Assembly (NCBI RefSeq): GCF_028993615.1
Contig: NZ_CP118632.1
Location: 3,162,001 to 3,226,000, forward strand
Direction: 5' to 3'
Origin: Herbaspirillum sp. WKF16
GTDB taxonomy: Bacteria > Pseudomonadota > Gammaproteobacteria > Burkholderiales > Burkholderiaceae_D
Length of the DNA stretch: 64,000 nt
Shown here: piece by piece, positions 16,939 through 25,634 of the stretch
How the letters are laid out: each line of letters begins with the position of its first letter
Numbering within the stretch: position 1 is the first letter of the stretch
Program-made: the position numbers and the translations under genes
Notes under the pieces: model-generated
Databases searched by the model: none
Told to the model about the DNA's origin: nothing
What the model saw: the letters and a program-made list of their open reading frames with translations, nothing else

Positions 16939-18444
16939 TCACGCCTCGGCGAAGGCCTGCTCCGACTCGCGCTCGCGCGCCTGGCGCGCCAGGAAGCGGC
17001 CGGCGCGTTCGCCCGTCGCCTTCTTGTCGCGGCCGTTGTAGGCCAGCTTGCCGTTGACCCACACCAGGTCGATGCCGTGCGCCGGCTGCATCGGGTCGGT
17101 GAAGCTGGCGGCGTCGCGGATGGTGTCGGCGTCGAACAGCACCAGGTCGGCCCAATAGCCTTCGCGCACGAAGCCGCGCTCGTGCAGGCCGAAGCGCAGC
17201 GCCGACAGGCCGGTCATCTTGCGCACCGCGACGGCCAGCGAGAACAGCTTCTGCTCGCGGCTGTAATAGCCCAGCACGCGCGGGAAGGCGCCCCACAGGC
17301 GAGGGTGCGGCAGCGGGTCGTTGGGCAGGCCGTCGGAGCCGACCACGGTGGCCGGGTGCGACAGGATGCGGTTGACGTCGTCGTCCGACATGCAGTGGTA
17401 GACCGCGCCGGCCGGCATCAGGCGCGCGGCGGCGGCGTGCAGGTCGACCTGCCATTCGGCGGCGATCTGCTTCAACATCTTGCCGCCCTGCTCCGGATGC
17501 GGCTCGGACCAGGTGACCTGGATATCGTAGTCGGAGGTGACCTGCTTCAGGTCCAGCGTCGACGAGCTGGCGGTATAGGGATAGCAGTCGCAGCCCACGT
17601 GCTGGTGCTTGCCGGCCGCATCCAGCGCCTGCAGCACCTCGCTGCTGCGTCCCCAGTTCTCGACGCCGGCGCACTTCAGGTGAGAAATCACCACCGGCAC
17701 GCGCGCGTGCTTGCCGATGCGGAAGGCTTCATCCATGGCGTCGAGGATGTCGGCGAACTCGCTGCGCAGGTGGGTCGCGTACATCGCGCCGAACTCGGCC
17801 AGCGGTTCGGCCAGCGACAGCACTTCCGCAGTCGGCGCGTTGATCGCGTTGCCGTAGGCCAGGCCGGTGGACAGGCCCAGCGCCCCATGCTCCAGCGCCT
17901 CGCGCAGCTGCGCGCGCATGGCGGCGATCTCCTCTTCGCTGGCGGCGCGGTCCAGGCGATCCATGTGATTGTTGCGCAGCGCGGTGTGGCCCACCAGCGC
18001 GGCGACGTTGATGGAGGGGCGCGCGGCATTGACGGCGTCGACGTAGCCGGCGAAGGTCGGATAGCTGAAGGCCTCGGACTTGCCCAGCAGGTTCATCGGA
18101 TCCGGCGGATCGCCCTTCAGCGACACCGGCGCGGCGCTGATGCCGCAGTTGCCGACCACCACCGTGGTCACGCCCTGCGAGAGCTTGGGAAACATCTCGG
18201 GGGTGCGGATGACGTTGGTGTCGTCGTGGGTGTGGGCGTCGATGAAGCCGGGCGCGAGCACCCGGCCGGTGGCGTCGATGGTCTCGCCGGCCTGCCAGCC
18301 GGAGAGCTGGCCGATGGCGGCGATGCGGCCGGCGCTTACGGCGACGTCGGCCGGCCGGGGCTCGGCGCCGGAACCGTCGATGATGAGGGCGTTGCGGATC
18401 AGGATGTCGCAGCGTCCGGTGGAGGATGCGGATTGAGTGGTCAT
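16939..18444 (-). CDS. N-acyl-D-amino-acid deacylase (D-aminoacylase)
   Basis: A 501-residue metal-dependent amidohydrolase. The metal site His-x-His is H71/H73 in GFIDAHTHDD, and Cys100 in GNCGIS matches the bridging cysteine typical of D-aminoacylases. SHLKCAGVENWG and MSDDDVNRILSHPATVVGSDGLPND (short pieces SHLKC, VGSDGLP) supply further ligands. The family removes acyl groups from N-acyl-D-amino acids. It starts 1 base after the rpiR stop, indicating a single transcript. In this context N-acetyl-D-glucosaminate, whose C2 has the D (R) configuration, is a candidate substrate. Confidence 0.88.
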   Translation of the reverse strand: MTTQSASSTGRCDILIRNALIIDGSGAEPRPADVAVSAGRIAAIGQLSGWQAGETIDATGRVLAPGFIDAHTHDDTNVIRTPEMFPKLSQGVTTVVVGNCGISAAPVSLKGDPPDPMNLLGKSEAFSYPTFAGYVDAVNAARPSINVAALVGHTALRNNHMDRLDRAASEEEIAAMRAQLREALEHGALGLSTGLAYGNAINAPTAEVLSLAEPLAEFGAMYATHLRSEFADILDAMDEAFRIGKHARVPVVISHLKCAGVENWGRSSEVLQALDAAGKHQHVGCDCYPYTASSSTLDLKQVTSDYDIQVTWSEPHPEQGGKMLKQIAAEWQVDLHAAAARLMPAGAVYHCMSDDDVNRILSHPATVVGSDGLPNDPLPHPRLWGAFPRVLGYYSREQKLFSLAVAVRKMTGLSALRFGLHERGFVREGYWADLVLFDADTIRDAASFTDPMQPAHGIDLVWVNGKLAYNGRDKKATGERAGRFLARQARERESEQAFAEA

Positions 18445-18445
18445 G

Positions 18446-19330
18446 TCAGTCTCCCAGCGGCTGGTGGCGATCGCCGCCGCCGCGATGCGTGTCGAGCACG
18501 TATTTCAGCCGGCGCAGGCGTTCCTGGCTGCTTTCCTTCTGCAGCAAGGCCAGTTCCAGCACCAGCATGTCGAGCGTCACCATCATCGCGTAGCGTGATG
18601 AGGACGGTTTGAAAATCAGGTCGGTCTCCAGCGTCTTGATCGGCAGCAGCACGTCGGCGATTTTCGCCAGGGGCGAACCGAGCGCGGTGATGGCGACGAT
18701 CTTGACGCCGTATTCGTGCGCCACCTCGCAGTTGGCCAGCAGCTCGGGCACGTTGCCGGTGGCGGAGAAGACCAGCAGCACGTCGTTCTTGTCCAGCGTG
18801 GCGGCCACCATCTTTTGCAGGATGGCGTCGTGGTAGGTGGCGATCGGCCGGCCCAGGCGCACCAGGCGGTAGCGTGCCTCGTCCGACATCATGGTCGAGC
18901 CGCCGCCCATGCCGAAGCAGTAGATCATGCGCGCCTCCAGCAGCAGCGCCGCGGCCGCCATCAGCATGTCGGGATTGAGCATGGCGCGGTTGAGCTCCAG
19001 CACCGCGTGGATATCGTTGTAGACCTGGTCGGCCAGTTCCGGCGGCTGCTCGGAGACCACTGCCTTGGCGCCGTCGAAGAAGCGCTGCCCCACCGCCACC
19101 GCCTGCGCCAGCAGGAACTTGAACTCGCGCACGTCGCGGCAGCCCATCGCCTTGGCGAAGCGCGTCACGCTGGCCACCGACACGCCGGCCTTGGCCGCCA
19201 GCTCGCCGATGCTGGCGCTGGCCGCGCTCGATAGATCCCCGAGGATGGCCTCGGCGACCTTCTGTTCGGCCAGGCGCAGCGTGCTGCTGCGTTCTGTGAT
19301 GCGGGAGACGATGTCCAAGGTCTGCGCCAT
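18446..19330 (-). CDS. RpiR-family transcriptional regulator
   Basis: A 294-residue regulator (start ATG 19330, MAQTLDIVSRI; a GTG at 19372 is in frame but less likely). An N-terminal helix-turn-helix domain (about residues 5-80, LAEQKVAEAILGD... SIGELAAKAGVSVASVTRFAKAMGC) is followed by a SIS sugar-isomerase-like domain (about 120-260, IYCFGMGGGSTMMSDEARYRL, LVFSATGNVPELL). RpiR proteins sense phosphorylated sugars. It heads the deacylase operon and is divergent from the deaminase-kinase operon, so it probably controls both; an inverted repeat lies between them. Confidence 0.92.
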   Translation of the reverse strand: MAQTLDIVSRITERSSTLRLAEQKVAEAILGDLSSAASASIGELAAKAGVSVASVTRFAKAMGCRDVREFKFLLAQAVAVGQRFFDGAKAVVSEQPPELADQVYNDIHAVLELNRAMLNPDMLMAAAALLLEARMIYCFGMGGGSTMMSDEARYRLVRLGRPIATYHDAILQKMVAATLDKNDVLLVFSATGNVPELLANCEVAHEYGVKIVAITALGSPLAKIADVLLPIKTLETDLIFKPSSSRYAMMVTLDMLVLELALLQKESSQERLRRLKYVLDTHRGGGDRHQPLGD

Positions 19331-19360
19331 GCGAAAGTGTTTCCCTAAATTATTTATGTT

Positions 19361-19390
19361 ATTTACTAACACAGCGCAAACATAGTAAAT
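19361..19390. promoter_or_regulatory. Inverted repeat, candidate RpiR operator
   Basis: ATTTACTA (19361-19368) and TAGTAAAT (19383-19390) form a perfect 8-base inverted repeat with a 14-base spacer in the 106-base gap between the divergent rpiR-type gene and the deaminase gene. The gap is much richer in A+T than its surroundings. RpiR regulators bind inverted repeats of this kind. Confidence 0.6.
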
Positions 19391-19436
19391 TCATGGGTAT
19401 TATTACGTCAATCCAATTTTTACAGGAATAATTGCG

Positions 19437-20729
19437 ATGAATGATACAAACTACCAAATTGCTTATCAGACCGGCATCATCGACCCTGTAAACAAGGGCC
19501 TGGGACCGTTGCAGCAGCCGCTGGCGCCGCAAGAGGCCGGCTCGGTGCAGTGGAACCTGCTCAACGAAGACATCAGCCTGCCGGCCGCGGTTCTCTACGA
19601 AGAGAAACTGGCGCACAACCTCAAGTGGATGCAGGATTTCGTCGGCCAGTACAAGGTCAAGCTGGCCCCGCACGGCAAGACCACCATGGCGCCCAAGCTG
19701 TTCAAGCGCCAGCTCGACACCGGCGCCTGGGGCATCACCCTGGCTACCGCGCACCAGACCCTGGCCGGCTATCGCCACGGCGTGCGCCGCGTGATCATGG
19801 CCAACCAGCTGGTGGGCAAACGCAACATGGCGATCATCTCGGAGCTGCTGGCCGATCCTTCCTTCGAATTCTTTTGCCTGGTCGACTCGGCCGACCTGGT
19901 GGACCAGCTCGGCAGCTTCTTCGCCGAACGCCATCAAACCCTGAACGTGCTGCTGGAGCTGGGCCCCGCGGGCGGACGCACCGGCGTGCGCGACGACGCG
20001 CAGCAGGCGGCGGTGCTGGAGGCGGTCAAGCGCTGGGACAGCATCGCGCTGGCCGGCGTGGAGGTGTATGAAGGCGTGCTCAAGGAAGAAGCCGACATCC
20101 GCCGCTTCCTGCAGCGCGCAGTGGCCTGCGTCAAGGATCTCGCGCAGCAGGGCCTGCTGGCCAAGCGCGCCGCGCGCGGTCCGGCGGTGCTGACCGGCGC
20201 CGGCTCGGCCTGGTACGACGTGGTGGCCGAAGAGTTTGCCCAGGCCGACATCGGCCAGCCGCTGGACGTGGTGCTGCGCCCGGGCTGTTACCTGACGCAT
20301 GACGTCGGCATCTATCGCGCCGCCCAGGCGCAGATCCAGGTGCGCAACCGGGTGGCGCACAGCATGCGCAGCCAGCTGCAGCCGGCGCTGCAACTGTGGG
20401 CCTATGTGCAATCGATCCCCGAGGCCGACAAGGCCATCATTGCGCTGGGCAAGCGCGACGCCGCCTTCGATGCCGGCCTGCCGCTGCCGGTGTCGCTGTT
20501 CCGCCCGGGCCGCGACAGCCGGCCGCTGGCCACGCCGGCGCACTGGGAAGTGACCGGCATGATGGATCAGCACGCCTACCTGAAGATCGCCGCCGGCGAC
20601 GACATCAAGGTCGGCGACATGATCGCCTTCGACATCTCGCACCCCTGCCTGACCTTCGACAAGTGGCGCCACCTGCCGGTGGTGGATGGCAAGTTCGATG
20701 TGATCGACGTGGTCCAGACCTTCTTCTGA
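19437..20729 (+). CDS. Fold-type III PLP amino acid deaminase/dehydratase (D-serine dehydratase / D-threonine aldolase family)
   Basis: A 430-residue enzyme with an alanine-racemase-like N-terminal barrel and a C-terminal D-serine-dehydratase-like domain. The predicted PLP lysine is Lys81 in APHGKTTMAP, and a His-x-Cys metal pair (His402, Cys404 in SHPC) matches the Zn site of eukaryotic-type D-serine dehydratase. Such enzymes eliminate water or cleave beta-hydroxy D-amino acids, releasing an enamine and then ammonia. A KDG-type kinase gene follows, so D-glucosaminate, which would give 2-keto-3-deoxygluconate, is a strong substrate candidate; D-serine or D-threonine are alternatives. The start is preceded by AGGA. 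Confidence 0.85.
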   Translation: MNDTNYQIAYQTGIIDPVNKGLGPLQQPLAPQEAGSVQWNLLNEDISLPAAVLYEEKLAHNLKWMQDFVGQYKVKLAPHGKTTMAPKLFKRQLDTGAWGITLATAHQTLAGYRHGVRRVIMANQLVGKRNMAIISELLADPSFEFFCLVDSADLVDQLGSFFAERHQTLNVLLELGPAGGRTGVRDDAQQAAVLEAVKRWDSIALAGVEVYEGVLKEEADIRRFLQRAVACVKDLAQQGLLAKRAARGPAVLTGAGSAWYDVVAEEFAQADIGQPLDVVLRPGCYLTHDVGIYRAAQAQIQVRNRVAHSMRSQLQPALQLWAYVQSIPEADKAIIALGKRDAAFDAGLPLPVSLFRPGRDSRPLATPAHWEVTGMMDQHAYLKIAAGDDIKVGDMIAFDISHPCLTFDKWRHLPVVDGKFDVIDVVQTFF

Positions 20730-20817
20730 AAATCCTGTTAGGCTTTCGCGCCATCCGTCGCCTGCGTCAATTGCGCCAGGCGGCGCGGCGCAACTCCCTG
20801 AACGCACAGCAAAGAAC

Positions 20818-21738
20818 ATGAGCAACAAGATCCTCGCCTACGGCGAAGCGATGGTGGAATTCAACCAGAGCATCAAGACGCCGCGCAACTACCTCGAAGG
20901 CTTCGGCGGCGACACCTCCAACTTCGCCATCGCCGCCGCGCGCCAGGGCGCCGACAGCGGCTATATCAGCGCCGTGGGCGACGATCATTTCGGCCGCAGC
21001 CTGCTTGACCTGTGGCAGGCCGAGCGCGTCGACACCGAACATGTCGGCGTGCAGCAAGGCGTCTCCACCGGCATCTACTTCGTCACCCACAACGACGCCG
21101 GCCACCACTTCCATTACCTGCGCGCCGGTTCCGCGGCCAGCCGCTTTGCCCCGCAACAGCTGCCGTTGGCCGCCATCGAGCAAGCCCGCGTGCTGCACCT
21201 GTCGGGCATCAGCCTGGCCATCAGCGAAAGCGCCTGCGACGCCGGCCTGGCGGCGATGGCGCACGCGCGCCGCCACGGCGTGCTGACCTCGCTGGACACC
21301 AACCTGCGGCTGCGCCTGTGGCCGCTGGAACGCGCCCGCGAAAAGATGACCGACGCCTTCAAGCTGTGCGACATCTGCCTGCCGAGCTGGGAGGATGTAT
21401 CGATGCTGACGGGACTGGAAGACCGCGACGCCATCGTCGACCTGCTGCTCTCGTATGGCGTCAAGCTGGTGGCGTTCAAGCTGGGTCGCGAAGGCTGCTA
21501 TGTGGCCACGCCCGATGAGCGCCGCATGGTGGCGCCCTACACGGTCGAGGCGCTGGATGCGACCGGCGCCGGCGACTGCTTCGGCGGCGCTTTCGTGGCC
21601 GAGCTGGTGGCGGGACGCGACCCCTTCGCCGCCGCGCGCTACGCCAATGTGGCGGCGGCGCTCTCGACCACCGGCTATGGCGCGGTCGAACCCATTCCCA
21701 CCCGCCAGAAAGTCGAAGCCGCCCTGAAGGCGGCCTGA
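20818..21738 (+). CDS. PfkB-family sugar kinase, probable 2-keto-3-deoxygluconate kinase
   Basis: A 306-residue ribokinase-type kinase. It has the N-terminal substrate motif GGDTSNFAIAAARQGADSGYISAVGDDHFG, the SLDTNLRLRLWP segment typical of KDG kinases, and the C-terminal anion hole and base in DATGAGDCFGGAF (catalytic Asp near residue 251). KDG kinases make KDPG for the Entner-Doudoroff aldolase. It lies 88 bases after the deaminase gene on the same strand. Without the neighbours, a generic fructokinase-like role could not be excluded. No KDPG aldolase gene is in the window. Confidence 0.85.
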   Translation: MSNKILAYGEAMVEFNQSIKTPRNYLEGFGGDTSNFAIAAARQGADSGYISAVGDDHFGRSLLDLWQAERVDTEHVGVQQGVSTGIYFVTHNDAGHHFHYLRAGSAASRFAPQQLPLAAIEQARVLHLSGISLAISESACDAGLAAMAHARRHGVLTSLDTNLRLRLWPLERAREKMTDAFKLCDICLPSWEDVSMLTGLEDRDAIVDLLLSYGVKLVAFKLGREGCYVATPDERRMVAPYTVEALDATGAGDCFGGAFVAELVAGRDPFAAARYANVAAALSTTGYGAVEPIPTRQKVEAALKAA

Positions 21739-21772
21739 CTCACATCCCCCGACACGGACCAGGCCGGCGTCG

Positions 21773-23116
21773 CTACGCCTGCTCCGTGCGCCTGGCCACG
21801 AACAGCATGCCCGCCACCGACTGGCGGATCTCCTCGCGCAGGATCTGCTGGCTGTCGTGCACTACTTCCATTCCGCTGTTCTTCAAATGCAGGTGCACAT
21901 AGTCGCGGCTGTGCCGGTAGCGGCCGCTGGCGTGCAGGCAGAAGCCTGAGGGCGCCTGGTCCTGCGGCGTCACCGCCTCCACCGTGAAGATGAAGTAGCC
22001 ATCGCGGCGCAAGGCGCCGGCGACGTCGCGGAACACGCTCCCCAGGTCGCCGAAATAGATCATGGTGTCGGCCGCCGTCACCAGGTCGCAGGACAGCGGA
22101 TTGCGCGCCAGGTAGTCGCCGATCTCGGCTTTTTCCAGCTGCGCATAGTGGCCCGCGGCGGCGGCCTTGGCCAGCATCTTGCCGGCCAGGTCGACGCCGG
22201 TGATGCGGTGCGAGAACGGCGCCATGTAAGGGCCGCACAGGCCGGTGCCGCAGCCGATGTCGAGCGCCTCGAACTGGCGCGCCGGTTGCGCCACCATGCC
22301 CAGGCCCTCGCCGATCAGGCGCGGGCCGCGATAGCCCAGGCTCTCCAGAAGGTTGGCCTCGAAGGTGTCGGCATAGCGGTCGAAGTGGAATTCGATGTAG
22401 CGGTCGGAGGCGCGCTGCGGCACGTCGTCCTGCGAGCAGGCGGCCAGCATGTGGGCCGCGACCGGATTGTCCGGCTCATCGGCCAGCCAGGCGCGGTAGG
22501 CCTCGGCCGCCTCCTGCAGGCGCCCCAGGAAATAGAAGGAAATCCCCAGCATCTCCTTGGACTTGCCCTCCAGCGGCGGCAGCACATAGGCGCGGCATTG
22601 GTAGTGCGACGCCTGCATCTTGTCGCCGGCGGCCTCGAAGATGCCGCCCAGGTGCAAGAGCGCCGGCACGAAGCCGGGATCGATGGCGACGGCGCGCTCG
22701 AACGAGCCGGTGGCCTCGGCGGTCTTCTGCAGCTGCAGCTGGGTGGCGCCCAGGTTGTTCCAGATCGTGTGGTCCTGCGGGGTGATCGCCAGCGCATCGG
22801 CATAGGCCAGTTCGGCCTCCTCCAGGCGGCCCAGCGCGAACAGCACGTTGCCCAGGTCGTTCTGCCAGGAAGCGTCCTCGGACTCCAGCGCGCAGGACAG
22901 CATCAGTTTCTCGACCGCCTCGTCATGCCGCCCTACCTGGTGCAGCCAGATGCCGTAGTAATGCAGCGCGACCGGCTGGATAGGATCATCTTCCAGCACC
23001 GCCTCGTAGATGGCGGCGGCTTCGTCCAGGCGGCCGGCCATGTGGGCGTCGATGCCCTGCTGCAGTTGCGCGAGCGGCGCCGGTTGAAGGTCCGAGGGCG
23101 ATTGTAGCGATTGCAT
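21773..23116 (-). CDS. TPR-repeat protein fused to a SAM-dependent methyltransferase
   Basis: A 447-residue two-part protein. Residues about 20-210 hold tetratricopeptide-like repeats (IYEAVLEDDPIQPVALHYYGIWLHQVGRHDEA, NDLGNVLFALGRLEEAELAYADAL; short pieces). Residues about 270-400 form a class I methyltransferase with motif I ALDIGCGTGLCGPY and the acidic VDLAGKML. Start set at ATG 23116; the reading frame stays open to a TTG at 23260, but repeats begin just after 23116. The TPR part probably docks a protein or polysaccharide substrate. Methylation target unknown. It is a single gene, convergent with the kinase gene. Confidence 0.82.
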   Translation of the reverse strand: MQSLQSPSDLQPAPLAQLQQGIDAHMAGRLDEAAAIYEAVLEDDPIQPVALHYYGIWLHQVGRHDEAVEKLMLSCALESEDASWQNDLGNVLFALGRLEEAELAYADALAITPQDHTIWNNLGATQLQLQKTAEATGSFERAVAIDPGFVPALLHLGGIFEAAGDKMQASHYQCRAYVLPPLEGKSKEMLGISFYFLGRLQEAAEAYRAWLADEPDNPVAAHMLAACSQDDVPQRASDRYIEFHFDRYADTFEANLLESLGYRGPRLIGEGLGMVAQPARQFEALDIGCGTGLCGPYMAPFSHRITGVDLAGKMLAKAAAAGHYAQLEKAEIGDYLARNPLSCDLVTAADTMIYFGDLGSVFRDVAGALRRDGYFIFTVEAVTPQDQAPSGFCLHASGRYRHSRDYVHLHLKNSGMEVVHDSQQILREEIRQSVAGMLFVARRTEQA

Positions 23117-23353
23117 AGCGTAATCCCGATCCAGAGCATCCAAGAAAAACAGTCCAAGACCCCAAGCTGGCGCAGCCGCGCAGGCCTGCCGCAGGCGCAG
23201 CCAGTGTACAGCGTCTTTACATTTCTTTGCGATTGTTGGCGAGAATTGGTGCGTTGGCAATGCCTAATCCTTCGGCTTTGCAGCCCAAAGATGCGCCTGG
23301 CGCCCCCAATGACCGGGGCGGCCAGTCCGCCCGCGTCGGCGGCAGGCAAGAAA

Positions 23354-23375
23354 AAAGCCGCCCGCAGGCGGCTTT
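23354..23375 (-). terminator. Terminator of the MocR-type gene
   Basis: Stem AAAGCCGCC / GGCGGCTTT with a four-base loop; on the minus strand it is followed by six T residues. It lies 32 bases past the stop at 23408. Confidence 0.92.
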
Positions 23376-23407
23376 CCGGAAACGGCGCGAGAACGCCTGG
23401 CGCCGCG

Positions 23408-24928
23408 CTAGCCGTCCGCCAGGCTGTGCCCGATGCGGCCCAGCTGGCGCAGCGCCTGGTCCAGTTCGCGGGTGAAAGGATGGCCGCAGCAGATGCGCAG
23501 GAAGTGGCCATAGCGATTGGAGTTGGAGAAGATGGCGCCGGGCGACACCCCCACGCCTTCGGCCAGCGCGCGCTCGAACAGCTGCTGCGAGCAGACCTGC
23601 GACGGCAGCTCCAGCCACAGCCCGACGCCGCCGTTGGGCACGGTCAGGCGCGTGCCTTCGGGGAAGTAGACCGCGATCGCCTCGGCCATGCGCTCGCGCT
23701 GCTCCTTGAGCAGCTGGCGCAGGCGGCGCAGGTGGCGGTCGTAGCCGGGGCTGGCGATGAAATCGGCGGCGGTGACCTGGGTCCATTCCTCGTTGGCGCG
23801 GGTGTGCGTGAACTTGAGCATCTTGACCCGCTCGTGCCAGCGGCCGCCGTTCATCCAGCCCAGCCGCATGCCCGGCGCCAGCACCTTGCTCAGGGAGACG
23901 CAATAGATCACGTTGCCGCTGCGGTCGCGGCTCTTCAGGGTGGAAGGCGCGACATTGCCGTCGGCCAGCTCGGTATAGGCGTCGTCCTCGATGAGCGGCA
24001 GGCGCAGCTCTTCGCACAGGCGCACCAGCTTGTCCTTGTTGGCGTCGGGCATGATGCAGCCCAGCGGGTTCTGCAGGTTGGGCACCACCACCACCGCCTT
24101 GATGTTGCCGTAGGTGCGCGCCGCCAGCTCCAGCGCCTCGGCCGAGATGCCGGTATGCGGGCTGGTGGGAATCTCCAGCGCCTTCATGCCCAGGTTTTCC
24201 AGCGCCTGCAGCAAGCCGAAGTAGGTCGGCGACTCCACCGCGATGGTGTCGCCGGGCCCGGCCACCGCGCGCAACGCCAGGTTGAGGGCTTCGATGCAGC
24301 CGTGCGTGACCACCACCTCGTCGGCCTCGATACGCATGCCGGCGTTGAGCGCGCGACGCGCCACGGCCTGGCGGAAGGTGTGGTTGCCGTTGTGCGGCAT
24401 GGCGCTGGTCAGCAGCTCGGGCCGCTCGCGCAGCGCGCGGATGGCGGCTTGCTTGAGGGTGTCGACGGCATACAGCGCCGGCGCGCAGGTCATGCCGGAC
24501 AGATCGATGGCCGGGGCGCTGGCCTGGCGCTGGGCGATGTACTTGGACACCTTTTCATGGATGCCGACGTATTGCGCCGGATCGATCGCCACCAGGCTCT
24601 TGGGCTCCTGCACCGGGCGGATCGCCGAGCGGCGCGGCTGGCGCACGAAGTAGCCCGAACGCGGGCGCGCCTCCAGCCAGCCGCCCTCCTCCATATGGCG
24701 CAGCGTCTGCAGCGCGGTCGACAGGCTGACCTGGTGCTGGCGCATCAGGTCGCGCACCGAGGGCATGCGGTCGCCGGCGACCAGGGTGCCGGCCAGGATC
24801 GCGCCCTGGTAGTGCTCGGCCAGGCGCCGGTACAGCGGCATGCGGACATCCGCCGCGTCCGCAGGAGCGGCCGCAAGAGCGGGTGGGGAGGAAGCTTGGG
24901 CGTCGGGAATGAGCAGGCTGGTATCCAT
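23408..24928 (-). CDS. MocR-type GntR/aminotransferase regulator
   Basis: A 506-residue fusion. The N-terminal GntR winged helix (about residues 30-100) reads PLYRRLAEHYQGAIL...GDRMPSVRDLMRQHQVSLSTALQTLRHMEEGGWLEARPRSGYFV. The rest is a fold-type I aminotransferase domain whose PLP lysine lies in VSLSKVLAPGMRLGW, near residue 345. MocR regulators sense PLP adducts or amino compounds and usually control a neighbouring gene; the nearest divergent gene is the small DUF2917-like one at 25103. No catalytic role is expected. The target cannot be read from the sequence. Confidence 0.9.
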   Translation of the reverse strand: MDTSLLIPDAQASSPPALAAAPADAADVRMPLYRRLAEHYQGAILAGTLVAGDRMPSVRDLMRQHQVSLSTALQTLRHMEEGGWLEARPRSGYFVRQPRRSAIRPVQEPKSLVAIDPAQYVGIHEKVSKYIAQRQASAPAIDLSGMTCAPALYAVDTLKQAAIRALRERPELLTSAMPHNGNHTFRQAVARRALNAGMRIEADEVVVTHGCIEALNLALRAVAGPGDTIAVESPTYFGLLQALENLGMKALEIPTSPHTGISAEALELAARTYGNIKAVVVVPNLQNPLGCIMPDANKDKLVRLCEELRLPLIEDDAYTELADGNVAPSTLKSRDRSGNVIYCVSLSKVLAPGMRLGWMNGGRWHERVKMLKFTHTRANEEWTQVTAADFIASPGYDRHLRRLRQLLKEQRERMAEAIAVYFPEGTRLTVPNGGVGLWLELPSQVCSQQLFERALAEGVGVSPGAIFSNSNRYGHFLRICCGHPFTRELDQALRQLGRIGHSLADG

Positions 24929-25102
24929 AACAGCATCATGTTCTTGTGGAAGAAACCAGAACAGATACAGAGTATTCTAAAAATAACGGTAACAGAGCAA
25001 AAAATCGCCGCCTGTTACGACGCAGTCGGATTTTCCCTGTGCCTGTTGCGCAAGCGCCTGCCTCCTTAGACTGCAAGCGTACCCAACCGACGGAGAATCG
25101 CC

Positions 25103-25465
25103 ATGCAGACCGCGCGCCAACGCCCCCTTCCCGACCAGGACATCACCACCCAGACGCTCAGGCTCGCGCCCGGCCAAACCATGCTGGTGTGGCTGCCGGC
25201 CGGCAGCCTGATCGTCTGCAACGCGCCCGCGGCCAGCATCGCCGAGCCGCCTTACTGGCAAGCCAATCAGCTGAGGATCCGCCGCACCGAACTCAGCGAC
25301 GGCCAGTCCATGCGCTTCGAGCAGGCCGGCTGGGCCGACATCGTCGCCCGCCAGGGCGGCGAGGTGCTGTGCCTGCGTCCCGAACTCCACGCCTGGCGAC
25401 GCGCCTGGGGCAAGCTGCTGCGCCTGCTGCCGTCCAGGCTGGGCGTGACGCCGGCGCGGCGCTGA
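25103..25465 (+). CDS. Small protein resembling DUF2917
   Basis: A 120-residue protein without signal peptide or membrane segment. Layout matches DUF2917: a conserved start (LRLAPGQTMLVWLPAGSLIVCNAP), a WQANQLRIRRTELSDGQSMRF core and a beta-rich C-terminal half ending in a basic tail (LGVTPARR). DUF2917 proteins look like small cupin-like beta folds of unknown role. It is divergent from the MocR-type regulator, which may control it. The family assignment is by general resemblance. Confidence 0.55.
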   Translation: MQTARQRPLPDQDITTQTLRLAPGQTMLVWLPAGSLIVCNAPAASIAEPPYWQANQLRIRRTELSDGQSMRFEQAGWADIVARQGGEVLCLRPELHAWRRAWGKLLRLLPSRLGVTPARR

Positions 25466-25634
25466 GCCGGGCGCCTGGGGCGGCATCGGCGCGCGGGCAT
25501 TTTCGGCCGCCAATGCCCGCCACCCTGCCACGAGGGGGCGGTTTCCCGCGCATTCCCTGCCTACCGTCAGCAAATCCGAATAAATTCTTCGAATCTGCCC
25601 GAGAAGATGTGCAGATATTTCCCCAAAACCATTA

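Noticed and set aside
23117..23260. An N-terminal extension of the TPR-methyltransferase from a TTG at 23260.
   Set aside because: The extra residues show no repeat or domain pattern and the ATG at 23116 sits directly before the first TPR-like unit.
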